64,000 nt of DNA from positions 7,743,001 through 7,807,000 of the forward strand of contig NC_090797.1 in NCBI RefSeq assembly GCF_040054535.1. The letters are read 5' to 3'. How positions within the stretch are numbered: position 1 is the first letter of the stretch; the number at the start of each line of letters is the position of its first letter. Below, piece after piece: positions 11,647 through 29,022 of the stretch. A program made the translations under genes and the position numbers. Below the pieces are notes generated by a model. That model saw only the letters and a program-made list of their open reading frames with translations. It ran no database searches and had not been told where the DNA came from. This DNA comes from Antennarius striatus. Lineage: Eukaryota; Chordata; Actinopteri; Lophiiformes; Antennariidae.

Positions 11647-12700
11647 TTGACATTTCATAAAAGTGTTAAAAAAAATTGTAATACAGAAATATATTTTTTT
11701 CTTTCAATGCACCAATCTTTTACATTACTTCAGCCCTATCCATAGATATAAAGTTGTATTTATTATTTTATATGTCTATATGGAATTTGCCATTATAACC
11801 TTTTTTTCTTCCAATGGGAAAAACACGAAATGTGGAATATTTCCAGAAGTTAGTGCACAGTTAAATACTTCTGCTAAAGATATTACAACCTTGACCATAC
11901 CAATAATTGGTAGGATTATTAACTTTAATGCATCATTAGTTTTTGGTACAATGAGAATTTCAACTTTTCTGAACACTTTAACCAAAGAGACAAAAAATTG
12001 ACATTTCATAAAAGTCTTCAAAAAAATTGTAATACAGACATATATTTTTTTCTTTCAACGCACCAATCTTTTCCATTACTCCAGCCCTATCCATAGATAT
12101 AAAGTTTTTCCATTATTATATATGTCTATATGGAATTTGCCATTACAACCCTCTTTTTCTTCCAATGGGAAAAACACAAAATGTGGAATATTTCCAAAAG
12201 TTAGTGGACAGTTAAATACTTCTGATAAAGATATTACAACCTTGACCATACCAACAATTGGTAGGATTATTAACTTTAATGCATTATTAGTTTTTGGTAC
12301 AATGAGAATTTTAGCTTTTCTAAACACTTTAACCAAAGAGACAAAAAATTGACATTTCATAAAAGTCTAAAAAAAACATGCCATACAGAAATATTTTTTT
12401 CTTTCAGTGCATCTGATCTTTTCCATTACTTCAGCCCTATTCATAGATATAAAGTTTTTTTTATTATTATATATGTCTATATGGAATTTGCCATGACAAC
12501 CCTCTTTTTCTTCCAATGGGAAAAACACAAAATATGGAATATTTAGAAAAATTTGCATATGGTTAAATATTTCTGATAAAGATATTACAACCTTGACCAT
12601 GCCAGTAATTGGTAACAATATTAACTTTAATGCATGATTAGTTTTTGGTACAAAGAGAATTTTAAAGTTAATGAACACATTGGCTAATGGTCCAAAACGG
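11647..12700. repeat. Three 351-bp tandem repeats inside the piggyBac element
   Basis: The marker TTGACATTTCATAAAAGT starts at 11647, 11998 and 12349, so the period is exactly 351 bp (117 codons). The units are similar but not identical; the third diverges at its right end. Minus-strand reading frames of 81, 94 and 143 codons recur with the shared segment VPKTNxALKLI and FPLEEKE. No known protein was recognised. The repeat junctions resemble the sub-terminal sequence of the left end (GGTAC...CCAAAGAGACA). Confidence 0.85.
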
Positions 12701-12873
12701 ATCATGTCATGAAATTGTATGCGCCTCGCCATGGCAACGTGTCCGGTGCAGACAAACAAAAATGAGACCTTCGTACAACTATATATTTTATTATACATAT
12801 AAACATTTCAACATTCATTAAATTTCAAACATAAGAACAATATTTGTGCAGTGTATGCCGTGGTATGGTATGT

Positions 12874-12895
12874 TTTGTTGTTGTTGTTGTGTGTG

Positions 12896-12941
<46 letters not shown>

Positions 12942-12958
12942 CGTGCGTGCGTGTGTGA
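12874..12958. repeat. (TTG)n/(GT)n microsatellite
   Basis: A short TTG run followed by GT repeats with GCGT interruptions lies at the end of the transposase remnant. Confidence 0.95.
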
Positions 12959-13039
12959 GAATGAATGTTTACTGGCACTTGAAACACGACTCACAGATAA
13001 TCTTGTAGTGACTCTTGCATGCATGTGCGTGACACTTTG

Positions 13040-14140
13040 CGCACTGGCTCCACACTCCCTTCTGATCAGCGCACAGCATATGCGAGTCTTACGTGATTTG
13101 GCCGGGACCGGCTGTGGCTCCTCCCCTGCCCCATCTTCCTCTTGATTGCCCCGGCCCTGGACTTCACGGACCAGGCTCGCCGAAAACGGTGCTCTAGGCA
13201 TCCGCGGTCGGTTCTCCATTGCTGGGGTGACGAGCGCTGCGCCGAGCTGCTCCAAAAAAAGGTGGCGTTTCGTGGACCGAGAGCTGTTCCAGCCGGGGTA
13301 CACAGACAAGAAAAGACGGAAGGCGTTGTAGCAGGAAACATGGACCATGTGATAAAAAAGACACCTGGGCCAGCGGCGCGTTTGCCGGCTGCAGGAGTAG
13401 GTGCCACAAGCCTGCGGAAGAAAAACAAATTACACGAATGATATGCATACAATTTCACACATCCCTCTTGATAAATAGAAAAATATTCAACGAAATAAAG
13501 TGCATAGGCTATTGCTATATCGCACAATCAAACGTAGTGAGTAACAGTAAATAAATACCAGTAAGTGAAATAAATAAGTGATGCGTAAATACCTGGTCCA
13601 GGTGGTCGACGGCTCCTTTGCAGCGATTATAGTCCATTATTATTTGTGGGGGGTTTTTCCCCGATTCCTGGACCTCTGGTTCCCGGTGTTTTGTGCTCAG
13701 GAGAAGCACGTTTGTTTTGTTTTGTTTTTTTTGGGGGGGGGGACGACATATGACACGATCGCTGTCTTCATGCGTGAATCCGAACAACGATGACTGCACT
13801 TGCCGCTGTTTACTGTCTAAGAGCTGCGGGGGGAGCACAGCCAGCCCCCCCAGCCAGCGGAAAAGATGTAAAAAAAAAATTGTCCGTGGTCAGCGTGTGG
13901 CCCTGGAGCGATTCAGTGAGCTCCAGTGCCACACGCATTCCTTGGTTGCGCTCCACCGGAGCTGACGCAGACCTCCCCGTATAAACCTGGAGCCTCCACG
14001 CGTAAGGGGTCTGGACATCACACAAAGCCCAGATTTTGAGTCCGTACTTGGCTGGTTTGGAAGGCATGTATTGTTTGAATGAACAACGGCCCCTAAAAGT
14101 GACCATTTATCTACTGTGGCTTCTTTTGATCCAGCAAATT
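13040..14140 (-). pseudogene. piggyBac transposase remnant (PGBD-like), frameshifted
   Basis: Minus-strand pieces in different frames match the piggyBac transposase order. First, 14106-13810 contains FRGRCSFKQYMPSKPAKYG, TPYAWRLQVYTG and NQGMRV. Then 13810-13578 contains NVLLLSTKHREPEV and IIMDYNRCKGAVDHLDQ. Next, about 13430-13330 is badly altered. Finally 13348-13060 contains VHVSCYNAFRLF and HLFLEQLGAALVTP, followed by a Cys-rich tail that runs into a CA/GT microsatellite. The N-terminal third is missing; upstream of VTFRGRC a stop and a palindrome follow. The transposase cannot be functional. Confidence 0.85.
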
Positions 14141-14160
14141 TTGCTGGATCAAAAGAAGCC
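14118..14160. repeat. Perfect palindrome, 21-bp arms with 1-nt centre
   Basis: The left arm 14118-14138 (GGCTTCTTTTGATCCAGC...) is the exact reverse complement of 14140-14160. It lies inside the piggyBac element immediately upstream of the readable transposase. Confidence 0.95.
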
Positions 14161-14429
14161 TCCGCTCACCTATTGGATGAATGGAAATACATATTTTTGC
14201 AGGTGTGTAAACACAGACCTGCAAACAAATCATGTTCTTTTTCATGTCCTTCTGTCACACCCACTACCTTTCATGAAGGTAGTTGTTGTGAATGAAGGAA
14301 CGAAAATAAGAAGAAGGAGGAGTAAACAGGAGGAGTAAACACAGACTGTGTCTGGGCTGTGGGGTCAATGTGGGGACAGTGGCTTGCTGCAGACAATGAA
14401 GATCATGTTGCATTATAACATGGCAGCAT

Positions 14430-14500
14430 TATTGTATATAGTAATATATATAATATGCATATATAATATATTAATATATTATATATATATATATGCCTAT
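14430..14500. repeat. AT-rich palindromic tract in the piggyBac right part
   Basis: A run of ATATAA, TATTAATA and ATAT units that can fold on itself. The stretch 14160-14757 otherwise has no coding match. Confidence 0.6.
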
Positions 14501-14757
14501 AGCATATGAAAAATATGTGGTTATAATGGGAGTCAATGAGACCATTTTTGTACCAATTGGTTCCTGTGTGTACACGGTGACAATCTACTATTCTATACAC
14601 TTCCAATGACAGGCATTAAGGAATTTAGAAAATAAAGTTGAAAGAAAATGACTGGCAAAATTTAATATATTTAGCCTTTTAATTGACTGATTTATTGGGA
14701 AAGAAAAACATAAAGACAACAAAAATGTCACTTTTGGTACCAATCAGTCCCCAAGGG

Positions 14758-15200
14758 TTAAAGGAGCGCTTAGAAAGTTTGTACTTTCAGCAACGGCTGC
14801 CAAAATCTTATGACGTCTGTAATGAAACACGCATAGTTTTAAACAGTGAAACTCATATTTATAGCAATTTGGCACACATAATATAAATAATATTACCTAT
14901 TTCGTGTCCTTTGACAGTGGATCAGTCCCACAGCAGCAGCCGTGTCCTTCACGCGTCTCCCACTGACTCCTTTACACTGATCCTTTCCCCCCAAATAGCT
15001 CTCAACAGCCCCCTAAGTGATTTGTGTTATCCTTCCCGGACACCCATTTGCAAAAGTGGAGTGTAGTACTTTGAGAAAACACTGGCCAAACCATGGCAAC
15101 TTACCTCCCCTAAATTTTCCTGCGTGTTTTCCTCCCGTGTGAACGACAGCTTGCGGACTTGTTGATGCCGCTCCCGGAGTTCAAGTAATCAATCGTTAAC
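14758..15200 (-). other. Distal 5' flank of transporter copy A
   Basis: Similar to 36940-37260 upstream of copy C and in part to 29811-30000. The shared order is a TTATGA-GTCTG segment, ATAATATTACCTA, and then a later ACAAACCA/GCCAAACCA-GGCAAC motif. It marks the extent of the duplicated unit. No exon is recognised, though a 5' untranslated exon could be hidden here. Confidence 0.5.
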
Positions 15201-16740
15201 CTAATATGTTTTCATACTACACAGTCCACTGATATATAAGTTTGCTATAAAAACATATTTGAAAAGAATATTTCACTTTAATATTCCCTAAGGTTTACAC
15301 AAACATTATAAATGATTATACAAGTGAGACGTTACAACTTTTATATCTTTGACATGTCAAATGTTGAATGAGATGTTTTTGTGTGTATTTTAGTATCATA
15401 TATTGCACCTGACTCTGATTTGGGCCAAGGACTGCTATAAACAATGTTTGTTCCACTACATCCTGAGCTGAGCGCAAAGCCGACAATCTCCAGCTTCAGT
15501 CACTAATGAATGCAGGTTAAAGGCTCTTTCTTCTGCATGGTTCTGTGTGCATGTGGTCTTCCATGTGAGTACAGCTTGTCAGAGGCCCTTTGGATCCTGG
15601 GGCAACGGTTCAGAGTGTGTACTGGCAGCTGCACAGACTCCAAGGGGGCCATGTCCCCTCCAAAGGGTTTCACTTTGTGCTTGATCTTGCATTGTTTTAG
15701 TTCAGTGACTGTTGCCCTGCAGATTCAATGCAGATGTGGCTTCATATGAACTTGAAATTGTGTGCAATAATTCTCTCAAGATTAAGTAAGGCAACATAAA
15801 ACCAAGCAATTAATCAACAAAACAATTACAATACAAATATCTCAAAATAATTTGAATATACTGTAATAATTACACAGCCATAATGAAAAAGAACTCACAT
15901 CATAACTAAAATCCTATTCTGCATGTAAACGATTACATTGAGAAAAGAAAATATGCCCCAAGTTAATCAGGATTATTAAGTCTCATGCATTCTTTAAAGA
16001 CAGGGTTTACTGTTGCAAAAATCAATCAATACATTACATAGGCAGTGCATAAATTGTTATTTAAGCAGGAATGCATGCAAATCAGACTAAATGATGTAGT
16101 GAAGTAGGAATCACATAGTTTGTTCCTCCCTGATATTCATTTCCTGTCCCTCTATCTGTTACTCCTCCCTTGTCTCTCCTGTTAAAGCATATTTAAATGC
16201 AGTATAATCAAATAAATGTCTGTACATGTCATTCTACTGTAATGCATGAGTTCATCTTTGGGTTCGACTTTGTGTCAATTTGGTTAATTACCTGTGTTCA
16301 ACAAAATAATGTTGTTTTGTGCTTTTTGTTTCCTGAAATGTATTGCCTGCTGTTCCACTCCTCTGTATGTATGTATTTTCAGTCTGCTCATTCTATCATT
16401 TTCTGTGTCACATGCATTCAATGCCAGGCTAATTTATTGCTGAAGATTTCTTTGGTCTTCCACCTTTTTCCCTCTTCACATTTCCCCCCCCTCTTATTGC
16501 TTGGTGGTTACAAGTTCCTTCACTATTCTCCTTCTCCTCATTCCCCCATTGCCACTCGTGTTGATAACTAGTTTTACTGACATTGTCTTTTATCATCGTG
16601 ACGTGAGTATCATTTTTGGCTGGACAAAATAAATATCTAAAGATGTCTACTTTGACACCGGAAAGCTGATGTGCATTTTCCAGTATAATCTGGTATATCA
16701 ATATTGCTTAAGTCAGACAGTACAGGTGCTGTAATTTGAC
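15201..16740. other. Intergenic, nothing recognised
   Basis: No gene, tRNA or clear repeat is seen. The 79-codon open frame at 15510-15749 is Cys-rich by chance and has no recognisable match or splice context. Confidence 0.4.
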
Positions 16741-17420
16741 AATAGTGTATAGGAATACTTTTTTATTTATTTAGTTTTATTTAGTGTTATTTACTTTCAT
16801 CGGTTTTGGAACATCAACAACATCCGAAAAAAAAAAAAAAGAGTTGATGGGTAGAAGCCATTGGCTTGTAAAGATTCCCGTCCCCAGAATCAACAACATC
16901 TCTCTCATTGCAACACCTTATCAACCAAATTCATACATTGCTGTGACTGAAAGGGGACATATACTGTATATTTCCACTCTTGATATTTACATTGTAACAG
17001 GTTTTGTGAAATTGTTAGATATTAATCTGGCAAAGACAGCAGAACTGAGATTCTTGGAGAATCTTGGCTTTATTTAGGACCGGCAAGTTGGAACACAAAC
17101 TGCGTATTTACCGTGCTACAGCTATCTGCTCTGGTTACAAGCTTAGTCGTTATTCATTCATCAAAATTGGACACAGACTTAAGACAAACATAAAACCCAC
17201 AGGCAGACCCTAACCACACACACTGTGTTATTCTCTAAGAATTTAGAGCATTCTTGTGACACTAGAATATATAAAAAAAAATTTTTTGGTTTTCATCAAC
17301 CATTTTACCTTATCAAAATACAATTAAAATTTCCATGGCATGGCATGCTGATGAATTTAACCCTCCAGAAATGTAGGCTACTGACTCGCTTGTAATTTTG
17401 TTAAATACTAATTTTCGACC
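16741..17420. repeat. Dispersed repeat, same family as 6384-6850
   Basis: It includes the CAACATCCGAAA segment, an A-rich run, TTCCCGTCCCCAGAATC and GACTGAAAGGGGACATATAC. The second half matches intron 1 of copies B (26565-26960) and C (35480-35650). Confidence 0.6.
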
Positions 17421-17429
17421 GCACGTTTC

Positions 17430-17660
17430 AGTAATTTTTTTATTTTTTTTAAATTTAATTTTATATACTGGTTTGATCCCCGAAGGGAAATTAAGAACGC
17501 AGACTCTAGCTACTGATTACAAACGCATGCATACATATATATTTGTGAGTACAGGCCCCTGTATCACACACACACACAAAGGGGCCTGTAGGCATGCAGG
17601 GGAGGTAGAGTGGCAGGCAGCTCCTTCTTGGTGCGCCTCAAATGAGCAATTTGTAAATTA
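17430..17660 (-). repeat. SINE fragment (tail part)
   Basis: Matches the tail of the 4965-5360 SINE, including GGTTTGATCCCCGAAGGGAA, CATGCATACAT and ACAGGCCCCTGT. The tRNA-like head is missing. Confidence 0.7.
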
Positions 17661-17689
17661 TTACAATTCATGACTTTCACAGATCACTC

Positions 17690-18450
17690 TATCATTTAGC
17701 TTGTGAAGTTCCCATCCCCAGAATAAACGAAACACATCTCACAGCATAATATGTTGTCAGCTAATTAATACATTAGATTTTGACAGTTATTGTGGCACAT
17801 TGCTGGTCACATTGACATTTTCTGAAGGAACAGCAAATTTGGTCAATGTTTTAGATTTGGGGTGTCAAACTAATTTTCACCGAGGGCCACATCAGCATAA
17901 CGGCTGTCCTCAAAGAGCCAGATGTAACTTATAAATGTAACTCAATGTAATGTAATATAAATGTAACTACTTCTTAATGTTAAATAACTCTGAATTTATT
18001 ACTTATTCAAGTTAAAAACATTACAGTTAAACAGAAAAACACATGTTTGTTTCTAAGTTATAACATAAATCCTTTTAATTTGTCAGGTTATTACACTCAC
18101 AGAACTCCATCAATCAAGGATCAAACTATCCAAGATAAGGAAAAATAACATCAAACACAACTTAGGAAGGTTTTTGTTAAAGATAAAATGAGATTCATGA
18201 CCGCATTGTGGGAAATGTAGTGTTTGGTCAAAGCAAACTTTTGACCTATTTATTGTTAGACACTCTGACCTTTTATGCCCTCGCGGGCCACATAAACTGA
18301 TTGGGCGGGCTAGATTTGACCCCCGGGCCTTGAGTTTGACACGTGTGTCAAAACAAGAAGTTGACCTTGCCAGTGTTCTTACAGTTTCTGGACAACAATG
18401 TTATGATCATATTAACCAATAACCATATTAAGAGTTAACCAACATCTATG
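17690..18450. repeat. Dispersed repeat split by a younger MITE
   Basis: 17690-17858 and 18347-18450 match consecutive parts of the 6384-6850 repeat (CCCATCCCCAGAATA, ATATGTTGTCA, then TTGACCTTGCCAGTGTTCTT). The MITE at 17860-18346 separates them, so its insertion is the later event. Confidence 0.6.
17860..18346. mobile_element. hAT-like MITE
   Basis: Inverted ends GTGTCAAACT (17862-17871) and AGTTTGACAC (18333-18342). Just inside lie ACCGAGGGCCACATCAGC on the left and GACCCCCGGGCC on the right, as in a common fish non-autonomous hAT-type family. No transposase is present. An 8-bp target duplication could not be confirmed. Confidence 0.65.
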
Positions 18451-19775
18451 TGGTGAATAAAAAGCCATCTCTGCTGATGCAATCACTGTCTTCTCAGAAC
18501 TGGTATGATCCAACAAAGTAATACAGAATACTTACATATAACATTGTCCAAACATTTGACCTCCTCCACCAAGGAGCCAATCTAATGCTTGTCTGTTCTG
18601 CCAAGTCATTGTTTCCTCCAGCTGTTCTCTCAATACTTTATGGGCCTCATTTGTATGAACAGTAAGCCCTCGTTGATTACATTAAACATTTTTATCAGAG
18701 GTTACCCAGAGGAATATGCATGATCTCATTTTCTTTCTTAGTTAAAATATTTGTATACCTTGATATTTTCATAGTCACAAATGCAGATACATCATCATAA
18801 CACATTATATCTACACCTCCACATCTACCATTGCACTTGTCTATTTACTTAGTCGTTGAAGGATAAGAACTATCGTGGTTTTATCACGATATGTCTGATC
18901 TATTGCGAATGGATTTTCACATTGTTTCTTAATAATTTTACTGCATGATGGATCATAACATTGCACAATGATAGTCAGAACACTGTGCTTTCTTTTGGAA
19001 TTTAGGTGAGGACATATTATTCCCGCATGTTCAGAATTTGGACGACTGGCCTAGTAATGTCGCCAAGGCCACAAACAGTTTTTTTTTTTGCGTCAAAAAT
19101 CTAGGCCAGACTTCTCCACCCACAGTCCCTATGGTGAACACCAAAATTTATTTTCAGTTTACACTTTACAGTTTTCTCTTTTTAGGTTCAGGCTTTGAGG
19201 CACTTCGCTACTTGACAATCTTGGGTTCAGTACTGAAACTCAGAACTCACTGAATACACCCCATAACTCAACTATTACTGACAAACATAACTCTAACACT
19301 GTTATCCAGTTTGTCATCAAAATCTATTTAACCTGAAACTCAACTTAGATGATACTTCACACCAATTCTCAGACAATTTCTCAAGTCTGCTGTTTTGGAC
19401 GTGACTTTGCTTCATTCCAAACCAGACATGTCTGTCATCTGTCAAATTAATGAGAATAAAATCTCATACATATTTTGTTTTGGTCCAAGGGCCTGCAGCT
19501 ATCAAGATTCATCAAGAGACACTGTGTGGGTGTGTAATGATAAACAGATGCTACTCATTTGTGAGTCCTTCGATTTCAGTTTTAACCAGTTTCTAATACT
19601 ATTATATGATATGCAATGTGTTCATGACGAGGGAGGTGTGCAATACAACTCTGTCACACAACACATATAATATTTAAATATAGTTGTAAACTATTATAAT
19701 CCATCCGTGCACTTGGCTCCAGGACACCCTAAATCATAGGTCACTGACCAAATTCGTAGTTGTATCATCCAACCT
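18451..19775. other. Intergenic, nothing recognised
   Basis: AT-rich sequence without a supported exon. Short open frames at 19038-19253 and 19395-19670 have no recognisable content. Confidence 0.4.
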
Positions 19776-19930
19776 ATGACCATATGTTCTGAACACTCGG
19801 GTGAAGAGAGATACCTGCCTGAGCTGACAACTAATCTTGTCCTGTCATTGAGTTTGGTTGGGTGGCGAGCTAGGATACAAGACAGACCAAACATACAGTG
19901 CACAGCGGGTGTGCTTGGATGGGCCGAGCC
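19776..19930 (+). repeat. Fragment of a teleost LINE-like repeat
   Basis: The piece starting at CACTCGGGTGAAGAGAG, then a GAGCTGACAACT segment and GTTGGGTGGCGAG, resembles a widespread fish retroposon coding fragment. It is much decayed, and the family is named only from memory of its typical sequence. Confidence 0.45.
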
Positions 19931-20519
19931 CCGCAACTTTCACATCGGGCAGAAATTTGATTACCGTCTGAGCGAGATTAGTGACAGTGACATCATGCTT
20001 CGAGTGAGTGAGGCAATTAAGCCGAAGACGGTTATCAGGGTTATCCTATTGCAAGCCTGAGGCAGCTGACAGGTACCTGCACATGCAGATTGCAGCTTTG
20101 ATGTCACTAAAGCAAAGAACAAACCAATCAAGCAAACTGTTATATTAGCTTGAATAATCTAACAGGTAGTCAAGCTAACTGTGAGATTAGTCAACGCCTG
20201 GCGTGAGTGAAACGCGTGACTGTTTCACATCATCTCACATGATACATGATAGAGTGCTGACTATGACAAAACCTCTGCCCCTACTGGGATGTTCCCAAAG
20301 TGCCAATGTAGAAATGATCCAAAACTAGATTAAAAACATCTAAGCAAATTAAAATGTGCTCTGCTTCTATTTGAGGATTATTTACTGAAGGATTAAAGCC
20401 ACACGAACAGATCAGTGTGAAGCAGAGTCATGTTATGGTTGTGGTCTAAATGCTGTGATTGTGCTGTGACATAAAATTGCCTTGATTGTTTATCATGATT
20501 TTTACATGTAGGATTCAAG

Positions 20520-20762
20520 TGTAGTTCCATATAAGTGTCCAAAATTGGTGGAATTCACAGATCTGATAAAACATGGAAATGTGTGAAAGGACAATTAAAA
20601 ACCAGCTGACTGGCTGTGAGAAAGAAGAAATAACCTGCAAGCACCACAATATCACACACACCTGCAAAAATGCTGAAATTCAGTTTTTGCTGCTCATCAC
20701 AGATTTTGTCTCCCAAGTTAGATTGTTATCAGTTCTAACACACAGTTGTTCACATGCACGCA

Positions 20763-20793
<31 letters not shown>

Positions 20794-21060
20794 CAGTTTT
20801 TCTTTGAGCAATGTAAGATAAAACTGATAATAAAGTAGATATTTAGTTTTTCTACTCCCTGCTCTGATTTTATCAAAAGAAGAGCGAGGTGTATTGTATG
20901 GGTATACCTCAACTGTAAATGTCTTTGCCATTCCAGATCATTTCCTCTGTTTGACCAGCAGAGGGAACTGATTTTTTTTAAACTTTATTATTACATTTAT
21001 TCAGTGCTGGAAGAACTTGGCTTGATTTCCATTAGATCGCGATCTAATCTGACAGTTAGT
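20520..21060. other. Block duplicated upstream of copy C (about 39440-40140)
   Basis: Shared features in the same order are a (GCAC)n(AC)n microsatellite, a CTGTTTGAC-GCAGAGGGA segment, and a GATTTCCATTAGAT-CGATCTAATCT segment against ATTTCCAGAAGATGGCGACCTAATCT at 40097-40122. This suggests the duplicated unit extended about 6 kb upstream of the genes, or that a repeat inserted twice. Confidence 0.5.
20756..20793. repeat. (GCAC)n/(CA)n microsatellite
   Basis: Six or more CGCA units followed by CA units. Confidence 0.95.
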
Positions 21061-21934
21061 CTTCAGGGTGGTCTTATCTATCTGTCCAAGGTAAGGCCCT
21101 CAGACATTTGAGATAATGTAATGTAATTTTCAGAACAGAATAGGTGGTGAAACGAGTCACAGAAACATTTGAAACTTTACCTCAAACAAGGGCTTGCACC
21201 ACAGGAGTACCACATAAGTTTACTTAAGGTTCAGTGCTTTTTTACATTGCATAGTAGTGATCTCTCATCAGTGTGTGAGGGTGATTTAAAAATACACATA
21301 CATGTAGATGACAGCCATCCCGGAGCATGAGAGGGAGGCTATAAATGAGCGGTTGACAATTTATCAGATGCACTGGAGAAAGCAGAAAAGTGGTTTAAAC
21401 AATTATGATCCACAAAATTTTGGGAAAAAAGTTGCTATACAGTCACACGGACTATCTTAGTATGACTGTAATGGAGACAATATAGACAGTGTAAGAGAGC
21501 TCAAGTATTTTTACACTAGAATCCAGCTTTATATGTACATAAAATCAATGAGCTGCACTCTGACATGCAATCATATCAACAAAATCTCAGACAAAAAGAC
21601 ACAACAGTATCACCAGTATTCAGTTGTATGAAAGTTGTTTGTTTTGTATGAAAGCCTATGTTTTTGTTTGTTTGTTTTTTAAATACTATTCATGGTTCCA
21701 TTGTTCCACCTGTTAAGTCTTCTACTTACCTGACCTCTGAACAAACTTCCACAACTTCCTCTAGATGCAAGTGTTGCATTTGATTGTGTAAAATTGTCTC
21801 ATAAGTCAATAGGTTTTTTCAGACAAAGCCAGAAGACAATTGGACAAGCTCCCATCTGAACTGCTGACCCTTACAAATGAGTTTTCTCCAGTGGGGAAAA
21901 AAAATAAGAAACCAGTCCTGCATCAGGGCAATGC
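21061..21934. other. Intergenic, nothing recognised
   Basis: No supported exon or repeat. It borders the conserved 3' UTR block of copy B. Confidence 0.4.
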
Positions 21935-22378
21935 AGTGTTTCAGTGGGTAGTTTGATTGCCTTGGTGCAAAAAATGAAAACAATGAATGGCTTCAAAAAC
22001 CAACCCCTCCATGGGTACTGTACCAAAGGAATGGAGTATCACCTTAATTTGATGAAGTGCGACAAAAAGCTGAAAGATTTAGTCTCAACAAATTTATTGA
22101 TTCATACAAAGCTTTGTGAAATTTGATTTTCAGAGGAAAAAATTAAGGTTTCCAGTACAACTGGAGCGATTCTTGAAAATTTGAAGAGATAGAAAACAGT
22201 CATATTGGTACAGTAAAAATGCTCATTATAAGTATGTTAACTGACTAATCACCTTTAAATCACATTTCTAATAAAATTATGAATCAGACCCCAAAAACAA
22301 AGCTTTCAACTGTAGTGACAAATGATTATAGATCTTATTCAGGTGGTATCCAGAGAGTCTCGTAGGTCTTTGAGGTCA
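21935..22378 (-). other. 3' UTR of transporter copy B
   Basis: Conserved with 30480-30891 below copy C and 4740-4960 below copy A. A minus-strand AATAAA lies at plus 22093-22098, about 285 bp after the stop codon. Confidence 0.6.
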
Positions 22379-28062
<5,684 letters not shown>

Positions 28063-28331
28063 TTGTCAGTGACTGTAGATTCCAGTTTTTCACCTTATTC
28101 AGTTTGTTGTTTTATTTATTTAACATTTACATGCACGTCATTATTTAGTCCAATTTCGTCATACTTTGTACAAATAGGCTACATGGAGCAGGACTTTGCA
28201 ACATGCTTCATAATCAGTGGCAGCAGTTCCTTTCCCTGTCTCCCTACTTATCCTTCCTATGATGTTCTTTCCTCATTTCTGTGCCCCATCAAATCTTTGG
28301 TGTGGACAATGAAGAAAAAAAAAAAAGAATA
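28063..28331 (-). promoter_or_regulatory. 5' flank of transporter copy B
   Basis: Similar to the first 200 bp upstream of copy C (CAGTGAC..., ATAGGCTACATGGAGCA against ATAGGCCACATGAAGCA). The TGATGTCA site seen upstream of A and C is not preserved (TGATGTTC). A SINE begins at about 28332 and breaks the similarity. Confidence 0.45.
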
Positions 28332-28805
28332 AGAATTATACTTTATTGATCCCAGTCAGTCATCTTCAGATTACCACCGCCATATCCGCCGCAGCGGGTC
28401 ACGGGGAGCCGGAGCCCATCTCGGCGGCATCGGGCGCGAGGTGGGGGACACTCCGGGCACGACGCCAGTGCACCGCGAACTTTATTGATCCCAAAACTGG
28501 AAATTCTCTTTACCACTCTCCAAATACAGTTAGACATGCACACATATGTATGTAGTGCATGTCTAACTGTATTTGTTGTATACAGGCCCCTGAACAAACA
28601 CAACACACATGGGGCCTGTAGGCATGCAATTAATATGTATATATAGGGAGAGGCAAAGTGAAGGGTCGCGTGGGGGATCGCATCCCAAATGAGCAGTTTG
28701 TGGGAGGGGACGGTGCCTTGCTCAAGGGAGCCTCGGCAATGGCTGGGAGGTGAGGTGACACCTCCCACCGTCAGCTCACACTCCGGAGGATGTCTTGGCG
28801 GGAGC
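28332..28805 (-). repeat. SINE with a second retroposed piece nested in its tail
   Basis: Body and tail of the 4965-5360 family; the tRNA-like head is cut off. A 15-bp direct repeat (ACTTTATTGATCCCA) at 28340-28354 and 28479-28493 flanks a GC-rich 124-bp insert (28355-28478). The insert carries CCGCAGCGGGTCACGGGGAG and CGCCAGTGCACCGCGA, typical of the other common fish SINE-like repeat. The direct repeat looks like a target-site duplication. Confidence 0.75.
28521..28575. repeat. Perfect hairpin, 21-bp arms and 13-nt loop
   Basis: 28521-28541 is the exact reverse complement of 28555-28575 (CAAATACAGTTAGACATG...). The right arm is normal SINE sequence, so the left arm is probably an inverted local copy. 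Confidence 0.95.
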
Positions 28806-29022
28806 GGGAATTACTAAGTGATATTCTCTGTATTTTAGAGTACTACAAGGTAAAAGTTTCTGTTTGTTTTATGTGATACAGCTATAGGACATTAATCCCT
28901 CGAGCATTCTGCAATGACACACTGGTGATTCAATGTTTGTCTCTGCCAATGAGGTAATCAGGTAAAAAACTGATATTGGGGACACTTTATCAGGTTATTT
29001 TATGAAACTGCTCATTTGTGTT

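Larger units (their letters stand above)
11595..14757 (-). mobile_element. piggyBac-family DNA transposon, decayed but with both ends
   Basis: The element is flanked by the target site TTAA at 11591-11594 and 14758-14761. Its ends are inverted: the left begins CCCTTAGGTACCGATT, and the right read inward begins CCCTTGGGGACTGATTGG. The flanks on either side together match the continuous upstream flank of copy C (about 36880-37000), so the empty site is visible in the paralogue. Inside are three 351-bp tandem repeats near the left end, a broken transposase on the minus strand, a GT microsatellite and a 43-nt palindrome. It sits about 300 bp upstream of the copy A start codon. Confidence 0.88.

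Noticed and set aside
12846..13145. Open frames rich in Cys-Val or Thr-His over GT/CA tracts (also 37396-37684, 44183-44804, 49317-49637, 52924-53217, 61067-61469)
   Set aside because: They are translations of dinucleotide microsatellites without any other coding sign.
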